A stretch of DNA of 7,811 bases from Myxococcota bacterium. GTDB lineage: Bacteria; Myxococcota; Polyangia; GCA-2747355; JAKLHH01. The position numbers and the translations under genes were made by a program. Where the stretch lies: contig JAKLHH010000323.1 in NCBI GenBank assembly GCA_022710245.1, forward strand, positions 1 through 7,811. The letters are read 5' to 3'. The notes under the pieces were generated by a model, which was not told the origin of the DNA, made no database searches, and saw only the letters and a program-made list of their open reading frames with translations. This document shows positions 1-6,036 of this stretch, piece by piece; the stretch's first letter is position 1, and every line of letters begins with the position of its first letter.

Positions 1-327
1 CTGCAGCTTGCGGAGAGAGCGGTAGAGCAGCCCAGCCGCGAGCCCCCCGGCGAGAAAGCAGGCGGACAGGACTGCGCCGGGTGCCAGTGCCAGGGCGAAC
101 GCTGCACCCGCCGAGACGGTCAGTCCCGCGCCAACCCAGCCCGTCCGCGACTGCGCCGCGTGCAACTCTCCCGCACAGCTGGCGCAGAGCTCGAGGAAGT
201 CGGCGTGATCGGCGCACACGGTGAGGCCGCAGCCAGGGCAGCGGAAGACCGCTGGCTTCCGGCAGCGCTCGCAGAGGGCGAGCAGCTCGGACTCGCGATA
301 GGGATGGTCGGCGCCAAGGGTCGTCAT
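1..327 (-). CDS. Small B-box-like zinc-finger membrane protein (C-terminus cut by window edge)
   Basis: The reading frame is open for 109 codons from the ATG at 327 to the left edge, with no stop, so the C-terminus is missing. Seen: residues 19-51 hold C19-x2-C22-x7-C30-x2-C33-x4-C38-x2-H41-x6-C48-x2-C51, eight evenly spaced ligands able to bind two zinc ions, in the pattern of B-box-type or zinc-ribbon domains. Residues about 63-82 and 85-105 are two hydrophobic, Ala/Gly/Leu-rich segments joined by a short Pro-Gly turn, followed by basic residues (YRSLRK). This suggests a membrane protein with a cytoplasmic zinc-binding head. Inference: small bacterial proteins of this design are usually uncharacterised; protein-protein contact is more likely than catalysis. 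The start is uncertain: an in-frame GTG lies two codons upstream (331-333), and the only SD-like GGAG is 12 nt from the GTG and 18 nt from the ATG. The zinc cluster makes the frame convincing. Confidence 0.72.
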   Translation of the reverse strand, partial: MTTLGADHPYRESELLALCERCRKPAVFRCPGCGLTVCADHADFLELCASCAGELHAAQSRTGWVGAGLTVSAGAAFALALAPGAVLSACFLAGGLAAGLLYRSLRKLQ

Positions 328-527
328 GATCACGCGATGATGAGACTCCAACCCAACGGTATCATGCGAGGAGGCATGGCCAGCTCTTCGGCGCGGTCGA
401 GAGGGATAGACAGGGCCAAGAGCGATGCCACCACATGAGCACCGTGATCTCGAACCGCGGCGCCCCAGTCCACGTTACGCACCAGCGCCGTCCCTGATCC
501 TGCTGGCGCGCCTGTCGCCATCACTGA

Positions 528-541
528 GTCACCGAGGTGAC
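528..541. repeat. 14-bp palindrome GTCACC-GA-GGTGAC
   Basis: Two perfect 6-bp arms separated by 2 bp, 200 bp upstream of the minus-strand gene at 1-327. The size and symmetry suit a dimeric regulator's operator, but the distance to the gene is large and no second copy was seen in the window. It could equally be chance in GC-rich DNA. Confidence 0.3.
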
Positions 542-703
542 GGACCATCGAGATGCTCGCGCTCGCGCCCACATCTGAACAACGTCGCTCGACGGAGGAC
601 ATATCGGTCGCCGCGCTGAGCGTGAAGTCGGTGCCGCTCCGGCATTTTCCAGACCCGTCTGCGACGCAGTTTCACGATGATACCGCAGCTCGCGGTGATC
701 GAC

Positions 704-732
704 CCGAGGAGATCGGCGGTCCTGCTCCTCGG
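704..732 (-). terminator. Candidate hairpin terminator after the 155-residue secreted-protein gene
   Basis: CCGAGGAG (704-711) and CTCCTCGG (725-732) form a perfect 8-bp stem with a 13-nt loop. It starts 17 nt beyond the stop codon of the minus-strand gene (stop 750-752). There is no T-tract after the stem on the minus strand, so it is not a textbook intrinsic terminator. It may be a U-less GC-rich terminator or a 3'-end stabilising hairpin. Confidence 0.4.
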
Positions 733-749
733 AGGCGAAAAGACTGGTC

Positions 750-1217
750 TCAGAGGTTCTTCTCCAGGAACTTCCGGGTCTCCACCGTGAGGTTCGCCGT
801 GGTGAGGTTGTAGCCGGCGCCGAGCACCCTGCCGCTCAGGCTCAGCACGGGCCTGTGCCGCTTGAGCTTCTCCTTCGTCGCGCTGGCGTCGTAGCGGCAC
901 TGGACGTGCACGACCTTCGCCTGCGTCGACCGCTTGCCGTCCGCGCTCTCGCAGATGGCGTTGAACGCGTTGACCACGTTCTCGCACCAGGCGAAGGGCG
1001 AGGCGAAGCTGTGCCGCGCGTCGATCTTGCCGAGGAACGAGGTGACGTCGACCGTGGCCTTCATGCTGGAGCCGCACTTCTTGTTGATGAAGGCGACGGC
1101 CGCGTCGAGCGACCTCTGGCCCCGCTCCATGTCCTGCCTCTCCTTGAGGCTCTGGGCCCGCGCCGGGGCGCTCATCAGCAGCAGGGTCGCCGCGAGGAAC
1201 AGCTGGGCTCTTCTCAT
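750..1217 (-). CDS. Secreted hypothetical protein with four cysteines, 155 residues
   Basis: Not recognised as a named family. Seen: a clear Sec signal peptide at residues 1-21 (MRR, then a Leu/Ala-rich core, then the cleavage site A19-R-A21|Q22), predicting export to the periplasm or outside. The mature part of about 134 residues is rich in Lys and Arg. It starts with a likely amphipathic helix (about 24-47) and has cysteines C48, C78, C89 and C107, an even number that would allow two disulphides after export. The C-terminal third (about 125-150) looks beta-like and ends in a charged tail (RKFLEKNL). No lipobox, catalytic motif or membrane segment is visible. The start is well supported: AAGGAGGTG lies 4 nt before ATG and the signal peptide begins right at that ATG. 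It is transcribed divergently from gltB; the sequence shows no functional link. Its leader is unusual: the SD directly abuts a tetranucleotide tract and can pair with an upstream copy in inverse orientation (see 1223-1296). GC-rich third positions support real coding. Confidence 0.85.
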   Translation of the reverse strand: MRRAQLFLAATLLLMSAPARAQSLKERQDMERGQRSLDAAVAFINKKCGSSMKATVDVTSFLGKIDARHSFASPFAWCENVVNAFNAICESADGKRSTQAKVVHVQCRYDASATKEKLKRHRPVLSLSGRVLGAGYNLTTANLTVETRKFLEKNL

Positions 1218-1221
1218 CAGG

Positions 1222-1228
1222 CACCTCC
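1222..1228 (-). promoter_or_regulatory. Near-perfect SD of the secreted-protein gene
   Basis: On the minus strand the leader reads AAGGAGGTG then CCTG then the ATG at 1217. This is essentially the full anti-16S complement at good spacing and decides the start codon. The AA of the SD is the end of the last CGAA unit of the adjacent repeat tract. Confidence 0.85.
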
Positions 1229-1296
1229 TTCGTTCGTTCGTTCGTTCGATGGCTGAGGAGTTTTGCAGCTCCCGGGCCAGCCGGCTCGAAGGAGGT
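1223..1296 (-). promoter_or_regulatory. Candidate SD-sequestering leader hairpin
   Basis: CGAAGGAGGT occurs at 1287-1296 on the plus strand and, as its exact reverse complement, at 1223-1232. In a minus-strand transcript starting upstream of 1296, the leader would therefore carry ACCTCCTTCG followed 54 nt later by CGAAGGAGGT, which is the SD itself. The 10-bp pairing (plus one outer U-G) would bury the ribosome site. The plus-strand copy is not a plausible SD because no ATG, GTG or TTG follows within range. Whether the transcript starts far enough upstream is unknown: no clear promoter was found. Confidence 0.45.
1229..1248. repeat. Tetranucleotide tract (TTCG)5, CGAA on the minus strand
   Basis: Five perfect consecutive TTCG units. 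In the minus-strand gene's mRNA they read CGAA x5 and run straight into GGAGGTG, so the last unit forms part of the SD. It lies wholly in the leader, not in the coding region. Tetranucleotide tracts elsewhere can change length by slipped-strand mispairing; here a length change would alter leader and loop geometry rather than the reading frame of the gene. Confidence 0.9.
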
Positions 1297-1358
1297 AAGA
1301 CCGCTCAACGTCTGTCGTCGAGTCGCGGGCTCGGGCGAGGGGCATCGGGCTGGCAACC

Positions 1359-1372
1359 CGTGGCCGGCCACG
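1359..1372. repeat. 14-bp perfect palindrome CGTGGCCGGCCACG
   Basis: Uninterrupted palindrome in the divergent control region, about 137 bp before gltB and 142 bp before the secreted-protein start. A related half (CCGGCCA) follows at 1383-1389 after the 8-bp palindrome GGCGCGCC (1377-1384). It could be an operator shared by both genes; in DNA this GC-rich, chance palindromes of G and C are common, so confidence is low. Confidence 0.3.
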
Positions 1373-1469
1373 AGCTGGCGCGCCGGCCATGGGTGACCTG
1401 GCTCGATCTCGGCGAGGCGGGCAGGCGAGGAGCGCGGCGCCATGGCTCGCCGCGTCGCGCACTCGCCCC

Positions 1470-1508
1470 TGGCCTACCCGGCTCGCTGCGAGTATATATA
1501 CCAGCCCA
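1470..1508 (+). promoter_or_regulatory. Candidate gltB promoter with GTATATATAC element
   Basis: GTATATATAC (1492-1501) is the only AT-only island in the control region and a perfect 10-bp palindrome. It contains TATATA, close to the TATAAT -10 box. Placed as a -10, it would start transcription near 1506-1508, next to the gltB ATG at 1509. No good -35 is seen: at 17-19 bp upstream the sequence is TGGCCTAC, poor against TTGACA. An activator-dependent or extended -10 promoter would be needed. It could alternatively be a binding site for a regulator. Confidence 0.45.
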
Positions 1509-4500
1509 ATGGAGGCGCAGGTGCACGAGAGACCCGGGCGTGAGGGGCTCTACAGCCCCGAGGACGAGCATGAGGCGTGCGGGGTCGGGTTCGTGGCGGA
1601 CATCTCGGGGCGGCCGCGCCACGAGATCATCCGTGACGGGCTGCGGGTGCTGCGCAACCTGTCTCACCGCGGGGCGGCCGGCTCCGATCCCTCGACCGGC
1701 GACGGCGCCGGGATCCTGCTCCAGCTCCCGCACCGCTTCCTGCGCAAGTCCTGCACGCCGCTCGGCATCGAGCTGCCGGCGCCTGGCGAGTATGGCGCCG
1801 GCCTGGTCTTCCTCCCGCGCGACCGCGACGCGCGCCGGGAGTGCATGCGCACGCTCGAGGAGGTGACCGTCGAGGAGGGCCAGCGGCTCCTCGGCTGGCG
1901 CGACGTGCCGACTGACCGGCGCGTGATCGGCGAGCAGGCCCGGGGCACCGAGCCGGTGATGTTGCAGGTCTTCGTCGGGCGCGGCCCCGGCATCCGCGAC
2001 GCGGACCACCTGGAGCGCAAGCTCTACGTCATCCGCAAGGTCGCCGAGCGCCGTGTCCGCGGACGCGGCCACCCGTTCTACCTCTGCAGCCTCTCGACCC
2101 GCACGCTGGTCTACAAGGGCCAGCTGATCGCCAACCAGCTCTGGCCGTACTTCTTCGACCTGCAGGACCCCGAGCTCGAGTCGGCGCTGGCCGTGGTGCA
2201 CTCGCGCTTCAGCACCAACACCTTCCCCTCCTGGGAGCTCGCGCACCCGTTCCGCACCCTCGCCCACAACGGCGAGATCAACACGCTCCGCGGCAACCTC
2301 AACTGGATGCACGCGCGCGAGCGGCAGTTCGCCTCCGAGCTCTTCGGCGACGATCTGGAGAAGGTGCTGCCGGTGATCGACCCCGGCGGCAGCGACTCGG
2401 CGGCGATCGACAACATCCTCGAGCTCCTCGCGCTCTCCGGGCGCTCCATCACGCACGCGATGCTGATGCTGATCCCGGAGGCCTGGGCCTCCGACGAGCG
2501 GATGGACCCCAACCTGCGCGCGTTCTACGAGTTCCACGCCTGCATGAACGAGCCCTGGGACGGGCCCGCGGCGATCGTCTTCACCAACGGCGCGCAGGTC
2601 TGCGCGACCCTGGACCGCAACGGCCTCAGGCCGGCCCGCTACGTGATGACCAAGGGCGGCCTCATCGTCCTCGCCTCCGAGGCGGGCGTCCTCGACTTCC
2701 CGCCCGAGGAGGTGAGGCTGAAGGGCCGCCTGCAGCCGGGCCGCATGCTCCTCGTCGACACCGAGCAGGGCCGCATCATCCAGGACGACGAGCTGAAGCG
2801 GAAGCTCAGCACGCGCCGCCCCTACCGGCAGTGGGTCGACGAGAACAAGATCGACCTCGCCGCCCTCCCCGACCCGGAGCACCTCCCGCAGCCGGACCAC
2901 GAGACGCTGCTGCACAAGCGCCAGGCCTTCGGCTACACGCAGGAGGACCTGGAGCTGATCCTGCTCCCGATGATCCGCGAGGGTCACGAGCCGGTGGGGT
3001 CGATGGGCAACGACACGCCGCTCGCGGTGCTCTCGCGGCGGCCGGTGCCGCTCTACAACTACTTCAAGCAGCTCTTCGCGCAGGTCACCAACCCGCCCAT
3101 CGACAGCATCCGCGAGGGCCTGGTGATGTCGCTGGTGGACTACATCGGGCGCACGCGGAACCTCCTCGCCGAGACGCCCGCGCACTGCCACCAGCTGAAG
3201 ATCCCGCACCCGGTGCTGAGCAACCGCGACCTGGAGAAGCTGCGCCACGTGGCCGTCGGCGACTTCTCGGCGGTGACGCTGCCCATGCTCTTCCCGCCCG
3301 GCGGCGGCGCCGAGGGGCTGGAGCACGCCCTCGACGAGCTCGCCTCGGCGGCCTTCCGCGCCGTCGAGCAGGGCTACAGCCTGCTGGTCCTCTCGGACCG
3401 CGGGGTCGGCCCGCAGGCGGCGCCGCTGCCGGCGCTGCTCGCGCTCTCGGCCGTGCACCAGCACCTGACCGACGTCGGCCGCCGCGACCTCTGCGGCATC
3501 ATCGTCGAGTCGGGCGAGCCGCGCGAGGTGATGCACTTCGCCCTCCTCATCGGCTTCGGCGCCAGCGCGATCAACCCGTACCTGGTCTACGAGACGATGG
3601 GCGACCTGCAGCGCGAGGGGCGCCTGCCTGAGGGGCTCACCCTGCCGCAGGCGGAGGCGAACTTCAGCCGCGCCATCAACGCGGGGCTGCTCAAGGTCTT
3701 CGCGCGGATGGGGATCTCGACGCTGCGCAGCTACCGCGGCGCCAAGCTCTTCGAGGCGGTGGGCCTCTCGCAGGCGCTGGTCGACCGCTACTTCACCGGG
3801 ACGCGGACGCGGCTGCAGGGGATCGGCTTGCCCGAGCTCGCCGCCGAGGTGGAGCACCGACAGCGCCGCGCCTTCTCGACGAGCCTCCCGCACCAGGACG
3901 ACCTCGAGCTCGGCGGGGAGTACCGCTACCGGCAGGGCGGCGAGCACCACCAGGTGAACCCCGAGATCGTCCCGCTGCTGCAGCAGGCGGTGCGGAGCGG
4001 CTCGCGCGCGGCGTACCGGCGCTTCGCTGCTCTGGTGAACGACCAGAGCCGCGACCTCGCCACGCTGCGCGGCCTCCTCGAGCTCAGGCCCGCGGCGCAG
4101 GGGCCGGTGCCGCTCGAGGAGGTGGAGCCGGCCTCGGAGATCGTCAAGCGCTTCGCCACCGGCGCGATGAGCTTCGGCTCGATCAGCAAGGAGGCGCACG
4201 AGGCGATCGCGATCGCGATGAACCGCCTCGGCGGCCGCTCGAACACCGGCGAGGGCGGCGAGGACCCGGCGCGGTTCACGCCGCTGCCCGGCGGCGACTC
4301 GCGGCGGAGCGCGATCAAGCAGGTGGCCTCCGGCCGCTTCGGCGTCACCATGCAGTACCTGGTCAACGCCGACGAGCTGCAGATCAAGATCGCGCAGGGC
4401 GCCAAGCCGGGCGAGGGCGGACAGCTCCCCGGCCACAAGGTCGACGAGGTGATCGCGCGGATCCGGCACAGCACGCCGGGGGTGACGCTGATCTCCCCGC

Positions 4501-6029
4501 CGCCGCACCACGACATCTACTCGATCGAGGACCTGGCGCAGCTCATCTACGACCTCCGCTGCGCCAACCCGCGGGCGCGCGTCTCGGTGAAGCTCGTCGC
4601 CGAGGCGGGCGTCGGCACGGTGGCGGCGGGGGTGTGCAAGGCGGGCGCCGACGTGGTGCTCGTCTCGGGGCACGACGGCGGCACCGGCGCGGCGCCGCTC
4701 TCCTCGATCAAGCACACCGGCCTCCCCTGGGAGCTCGGGCTCGCCGAGGCGCAGCAGGTGCTGGTGATGAACGGCCTGCGCGGCCGCGTCTTCCTGCAGA
4801 CCGACGGTCAGCTGAAGACCGGGCGCGACGTGGCGATCGCCGCGCTGCTCGGGGCCGAGGAGTTTGGCTTCGCGACCATGGCGCTCGTCTCGCTCGGCTG
4901 CGTGATGATGCGCAAGTGTCACCTCAACACCTGCCCGGTCGGCGTCGCCACCCAGGACCCCGAGCTGAGGCGCCGCTTCGCCGGCCGCCCCGAGCACGTG
5001 ATCAACTACCTCCACTTCGTCGCCGAGGAGCTCCGCGAGCTGATGGCGGAGCTCGGCTTCCGGCGCGTCGAGGAGATGGTGGGCCGGGTCGACTGCCTGG
5101 AGCCGCGGCGCGCGCTCGATCACTGGAAGGCACGCCACGTCGACCTCTCCCCGCTCCTCTCGCCGCCGCGCGGGGCTGGTCCCCTCTGCCACCGCGAGGG
5201 GCAGACGCCCAACCTGGAGGGCGGCCTCGACGGGCTCCTGCTGGGGCGGCTGGCGCCCGCGCTCGACGAGGCCCGCAAGGTGCAGGTGGTCTTCCCCGTG
5301 CGCAACACGCACCGCGCGGTGGGGACCCGCATCGCCAGCGAGCTCGTCCGCCGCCACGGCCCCGCGCTCGCCGACGACACCGTCACGCTGCGCCTGCACG
5401 GCAGCGCCGGCCAGAGCTTCGGCGCCTTCGCCTGTCAGGGGCTGACGATGATCCTCGAGGGCGAGGCGAACGACTACCTCGGCAAGGGGCTCTCCGGCGG
5501 ACGCCTGATCGTCTCCCCGCCGCGCGGCTCCACCTTCATCCCGCGGGAGAACGTCCTCGTCGGCAACGTCGCGCTCTACGGCGCCACCTCCGGCGAGGCC
5601 TTCCTCTGCGGTATGGCCGGCGAGCGGTTCGCCGTGCGCAACAGCGGGGCGACGGCGGTGGTCGAGGGCGTCGGCGACCACGGCTGCGAGTACATGACCG
5701 GCGGGGTGGTCGTGGTCCTCGGGCGCGTCGGGCGCAACTTCGGCGCCGGCATGAGCGGCGGGCTCGCCTACCTGCTCGACGAGGAGGGCGACCTCCGCCA
5801 GAGCTGCAACGCGGCGACGGTGACCCTGGAGCCGCTCGACGAGGACGACCTCACCACGCTGCTCGGGCTCCTCGAGCGCCACCGCGACCTCGCCGGCAGC
5901 GCGCGGGCGGCCGAGCTCCTCACGCACCGGGACGTGATGCTGCGACGCTTCGTCAAGGTGCTCCCCGTCGAGTACGCGCGCGTGCTGGCGCGGACGCGCG
6001 CGGCCGAGCGCCTGGCCGAGGTGATCTGA
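1509..6029 (+). CDS. gltB: Glutamate synthase (NADPH) large subunit, GltB
   Basis: Catalyses, with GltD, glutamine + 2-oxoglutarate + NADPH to two glutamates in the cytoplasm; central step of ammonia assimilation after glutamine synthetase. The protein is 1506 residues, normal for the family. Domains in order: a short propeptide (1-23), then a class II glutamine amidotransferase domain starting at the nucleophile C24 (CGVGF), with R233 (HSRFSTNTFPSW), N254-G255 (AHNGEIN) and D296 (GGSDS) as expected glutamine-binding residues; a central linker domain with EPVGSMGNDTP (494-504); the FMN/2-oxoglutarate barrel (about 830-1200) with GAMSFGSIS (885-893), KPGEGGQLPGHKV (966-978) and SGHDGGTGAAP (1053-1063); 3Fe-4S cysteines C1131, C1137 and C1142 (Cx5Cx4C); and a C-terminal Gly-rich beta-helix domain (about 1240-1490). 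No frameshift or missing residue was noticed. Start: ATG 1509 has no SD; GTG 1521 has GGAGG (1511-1515) 5 nt upstream and may be the true start, giving a 19-residue propeptide. The ATG at 1389 would add 40 atypical residues. First gene of the gltBD operon. Confidence 0.97.
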   Translation: MEAQVHERPGREGLYSPEDEHEACGVGFVADISGRPRHEIIRDGLRVLRNLSHRGAAGSDPSTGDGAGILLQLPHRFLRKSCTPLGIELPAPGEYGAGLVFLPRDRDARRECMRTLEEVTVEEGQRLLGWRDVPTDRRVIGEQARGTEPVMLQVFVGRGPGIRDADHLERKLYVIRKVAERRVRGRGHPFYLCSLSTRTLVYKGQLIANQLWPYFFDLQDPELESALAVVHSRFSTNTFPSWELAHPFRTLAHNGEINTLRGNLNWMHARERQFASELFGDDLEKVLPVIDPGGSDSAAIDNILELLALSGRSITHAMLMLIPEAWASDERMDPNLRAFYEFHACMNEPWDGPAAIVFTNGAQVCATLDRNGLRPARYVMTKGGLIVLASEAGVLDFPPEEVRLKGRLQPGRMLLVDTEQGRIIQDDELKRKLSTRRPYRQWVDENKIDLAALPDPEHLPQPDHETLLHKRQAFGYTQEDLELILLPMIREGHEPVGSMGNDTPLAVLSRRPVPLYNYFKQLFAQVTNPPIDSIREGLVMSLVDYIGRTRNLLAETPAHCHQLKIPHPVLSNRDLEKLRHVAVGDFSAVTLPMLFPPGGGAEGLEHALDELASAAFRAVEQGYSLLVLSDRGVGPQAAPLPALLALSAVHQHLTDVGRRDLCGIIVESGEPREVMHFALLIGFGASAINPYLVYETMGDLQREGRLPEGLTLPQAEANFSRAINAGLLKVFARMGISTLRSYRGAKLFEAVGLSQALVDRYFTGTRTRLQGIGLPELAAEVEHRQRRAFSTSLPHQDDLELGGEYRYRQGGEHHQVNPEIVPLLQQAVRSGSRAAYRRFAALVNDQSRDLATLRGLLELRPAAQGPVPLEEVEPASEIVKRFATGAMSFGSISKEAHEAIAIAMNRLGGRSNTGEGGEDPARFTPLPGGDSRRSAIKQVASGRFGVTMQYLVNADELQIKIAQGAKPGEGGQLPGHKVDEVIARIRHSTPGVTLISPPPHHDIYSIEDLAQLIYDLRCANPRARVSVKLVAEAGVGTVAAGVCKAGADVVLVSGHDGGTGAAPLSSIKHTGLPWELGLAEAQQVLVMNGLRGRVFLQTDGQLKTGRDVAIAALLGAEEFGFATMALVSLGCVMMRKCHLNTCPVGVATQDPELRRRFAGRPEHVINYLHFVAEELRELMAELGFRRVEEMVGRVDCLEPRRALDHWKARHVDLSPLLSPPRGAGPLCHREGQTPNLEGGLDGLLLGRLAPALDEARKVQVVFPVRNTHRAVGTRIASELVRRHGPALADDTVTLRLHGSAGQSFGAFACQGLTMILEGEANDYLGKGLSGGRLIVSPPRGSTFIPRENVLVGNVALYGATSGEAFLCGMAGERFAVRNSGATAVVEGVGDHGCEYMTGGVVVVLGRVGRNFGAGMSGGLAYLLDEEGDLRQSCNAATVTLEPLDEDDLTTLLGLLERHRDLAGSARAAELLTHRDVMLRRFVKVLPVEYARVLARTRAAERLAEVI
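1511..1515 (+). promoter_or_regulatory. GGAGG site supporting the alternative gltB start GTG 1521
   Basis: GGAGG followed by CGCAG and then an in-frame GTG at 1521. It lies inside codons 1-3 of the ATG-1509 reading, so the two starts are mutually alternative. The spacing of 5 nt is good and no comparable SD exists before 1509 or 1389. Confidence 0.5.
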
Positions 6030-6033
6030 GGAG
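6028..6033 (+). promoter_or_regulatory. gltD SD overlapping the gltB stop codon
   Basis: GAGGAG begins on the second base of the gltB TGA stop and lies 3 nt before the gltD ATG at 6037. The spacer is slightly short, but with only 7 bp between the genes it points to translational coupling, which would keep the two subunits near equal amounts. Confidence 0.75.
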
Positions 6034-6036
6034 AGC

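Larger units (their letters stand above)
328..749. other. Lower-GC intergenic stretch without a supported gene
   Basis: About 420 bp between the starts of the 1-327 gene and the stop of the 750-1217 gene, both on the minus strand. Runs such as the one around 340-365 and 670-690 have noticeably more A and T than the genes. The longest frame (minus, 602 to 330, 90 codons) has no SD, many codons ending in A or T, and no recognisable motif, so I do not call it a gene. The stretch must contain the promoter of the 1-327 gene, but I could not identify clear -35 and -10 boxes. Two inverted repeats in it are listed separately. Confidence 0.6.

Noticed and set aside
430..470. GGTTCGAGATC on the minus strand as a tRNA T-arm
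   Set aside because: The T-loop closing pair fails, and no acceptor stem, anticodon arm or CCA end can be built around it.
330..602. 90-codon minus-strand frame ending next to the start of the 1-327 gene
   Set aside because: The close stop-start spacing is suggestive, but there is no SD, about a third of third codon positions are A or T unlike neighbouring genes, and the product resembles nothing I know.
1289..1296. Plus-strand AAGGAGGT as an SD for a small plus-strand gene
   Set aside because: No ATG, GTG or TTG lies within a usable distance downstream; it is better explained as the pairing arm for the minus-strand leader.
1470..1490. Sigma-54 promoter (TGGCC...GCTGC) upstream of gltB
   Set aside because: The invariant GG and GC are not separated by 10 bp in any register here, so the -24/-12 arrangement fails.
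1389..1508. Upstream ATG at 1389 as the gltB start
   Set aside because: It adds 40 residues rich in Arg, Ala, Ser and Pro that do not look like a GltB propeptide, lacks an SD, and would place the start upstream of the likely promoter element.
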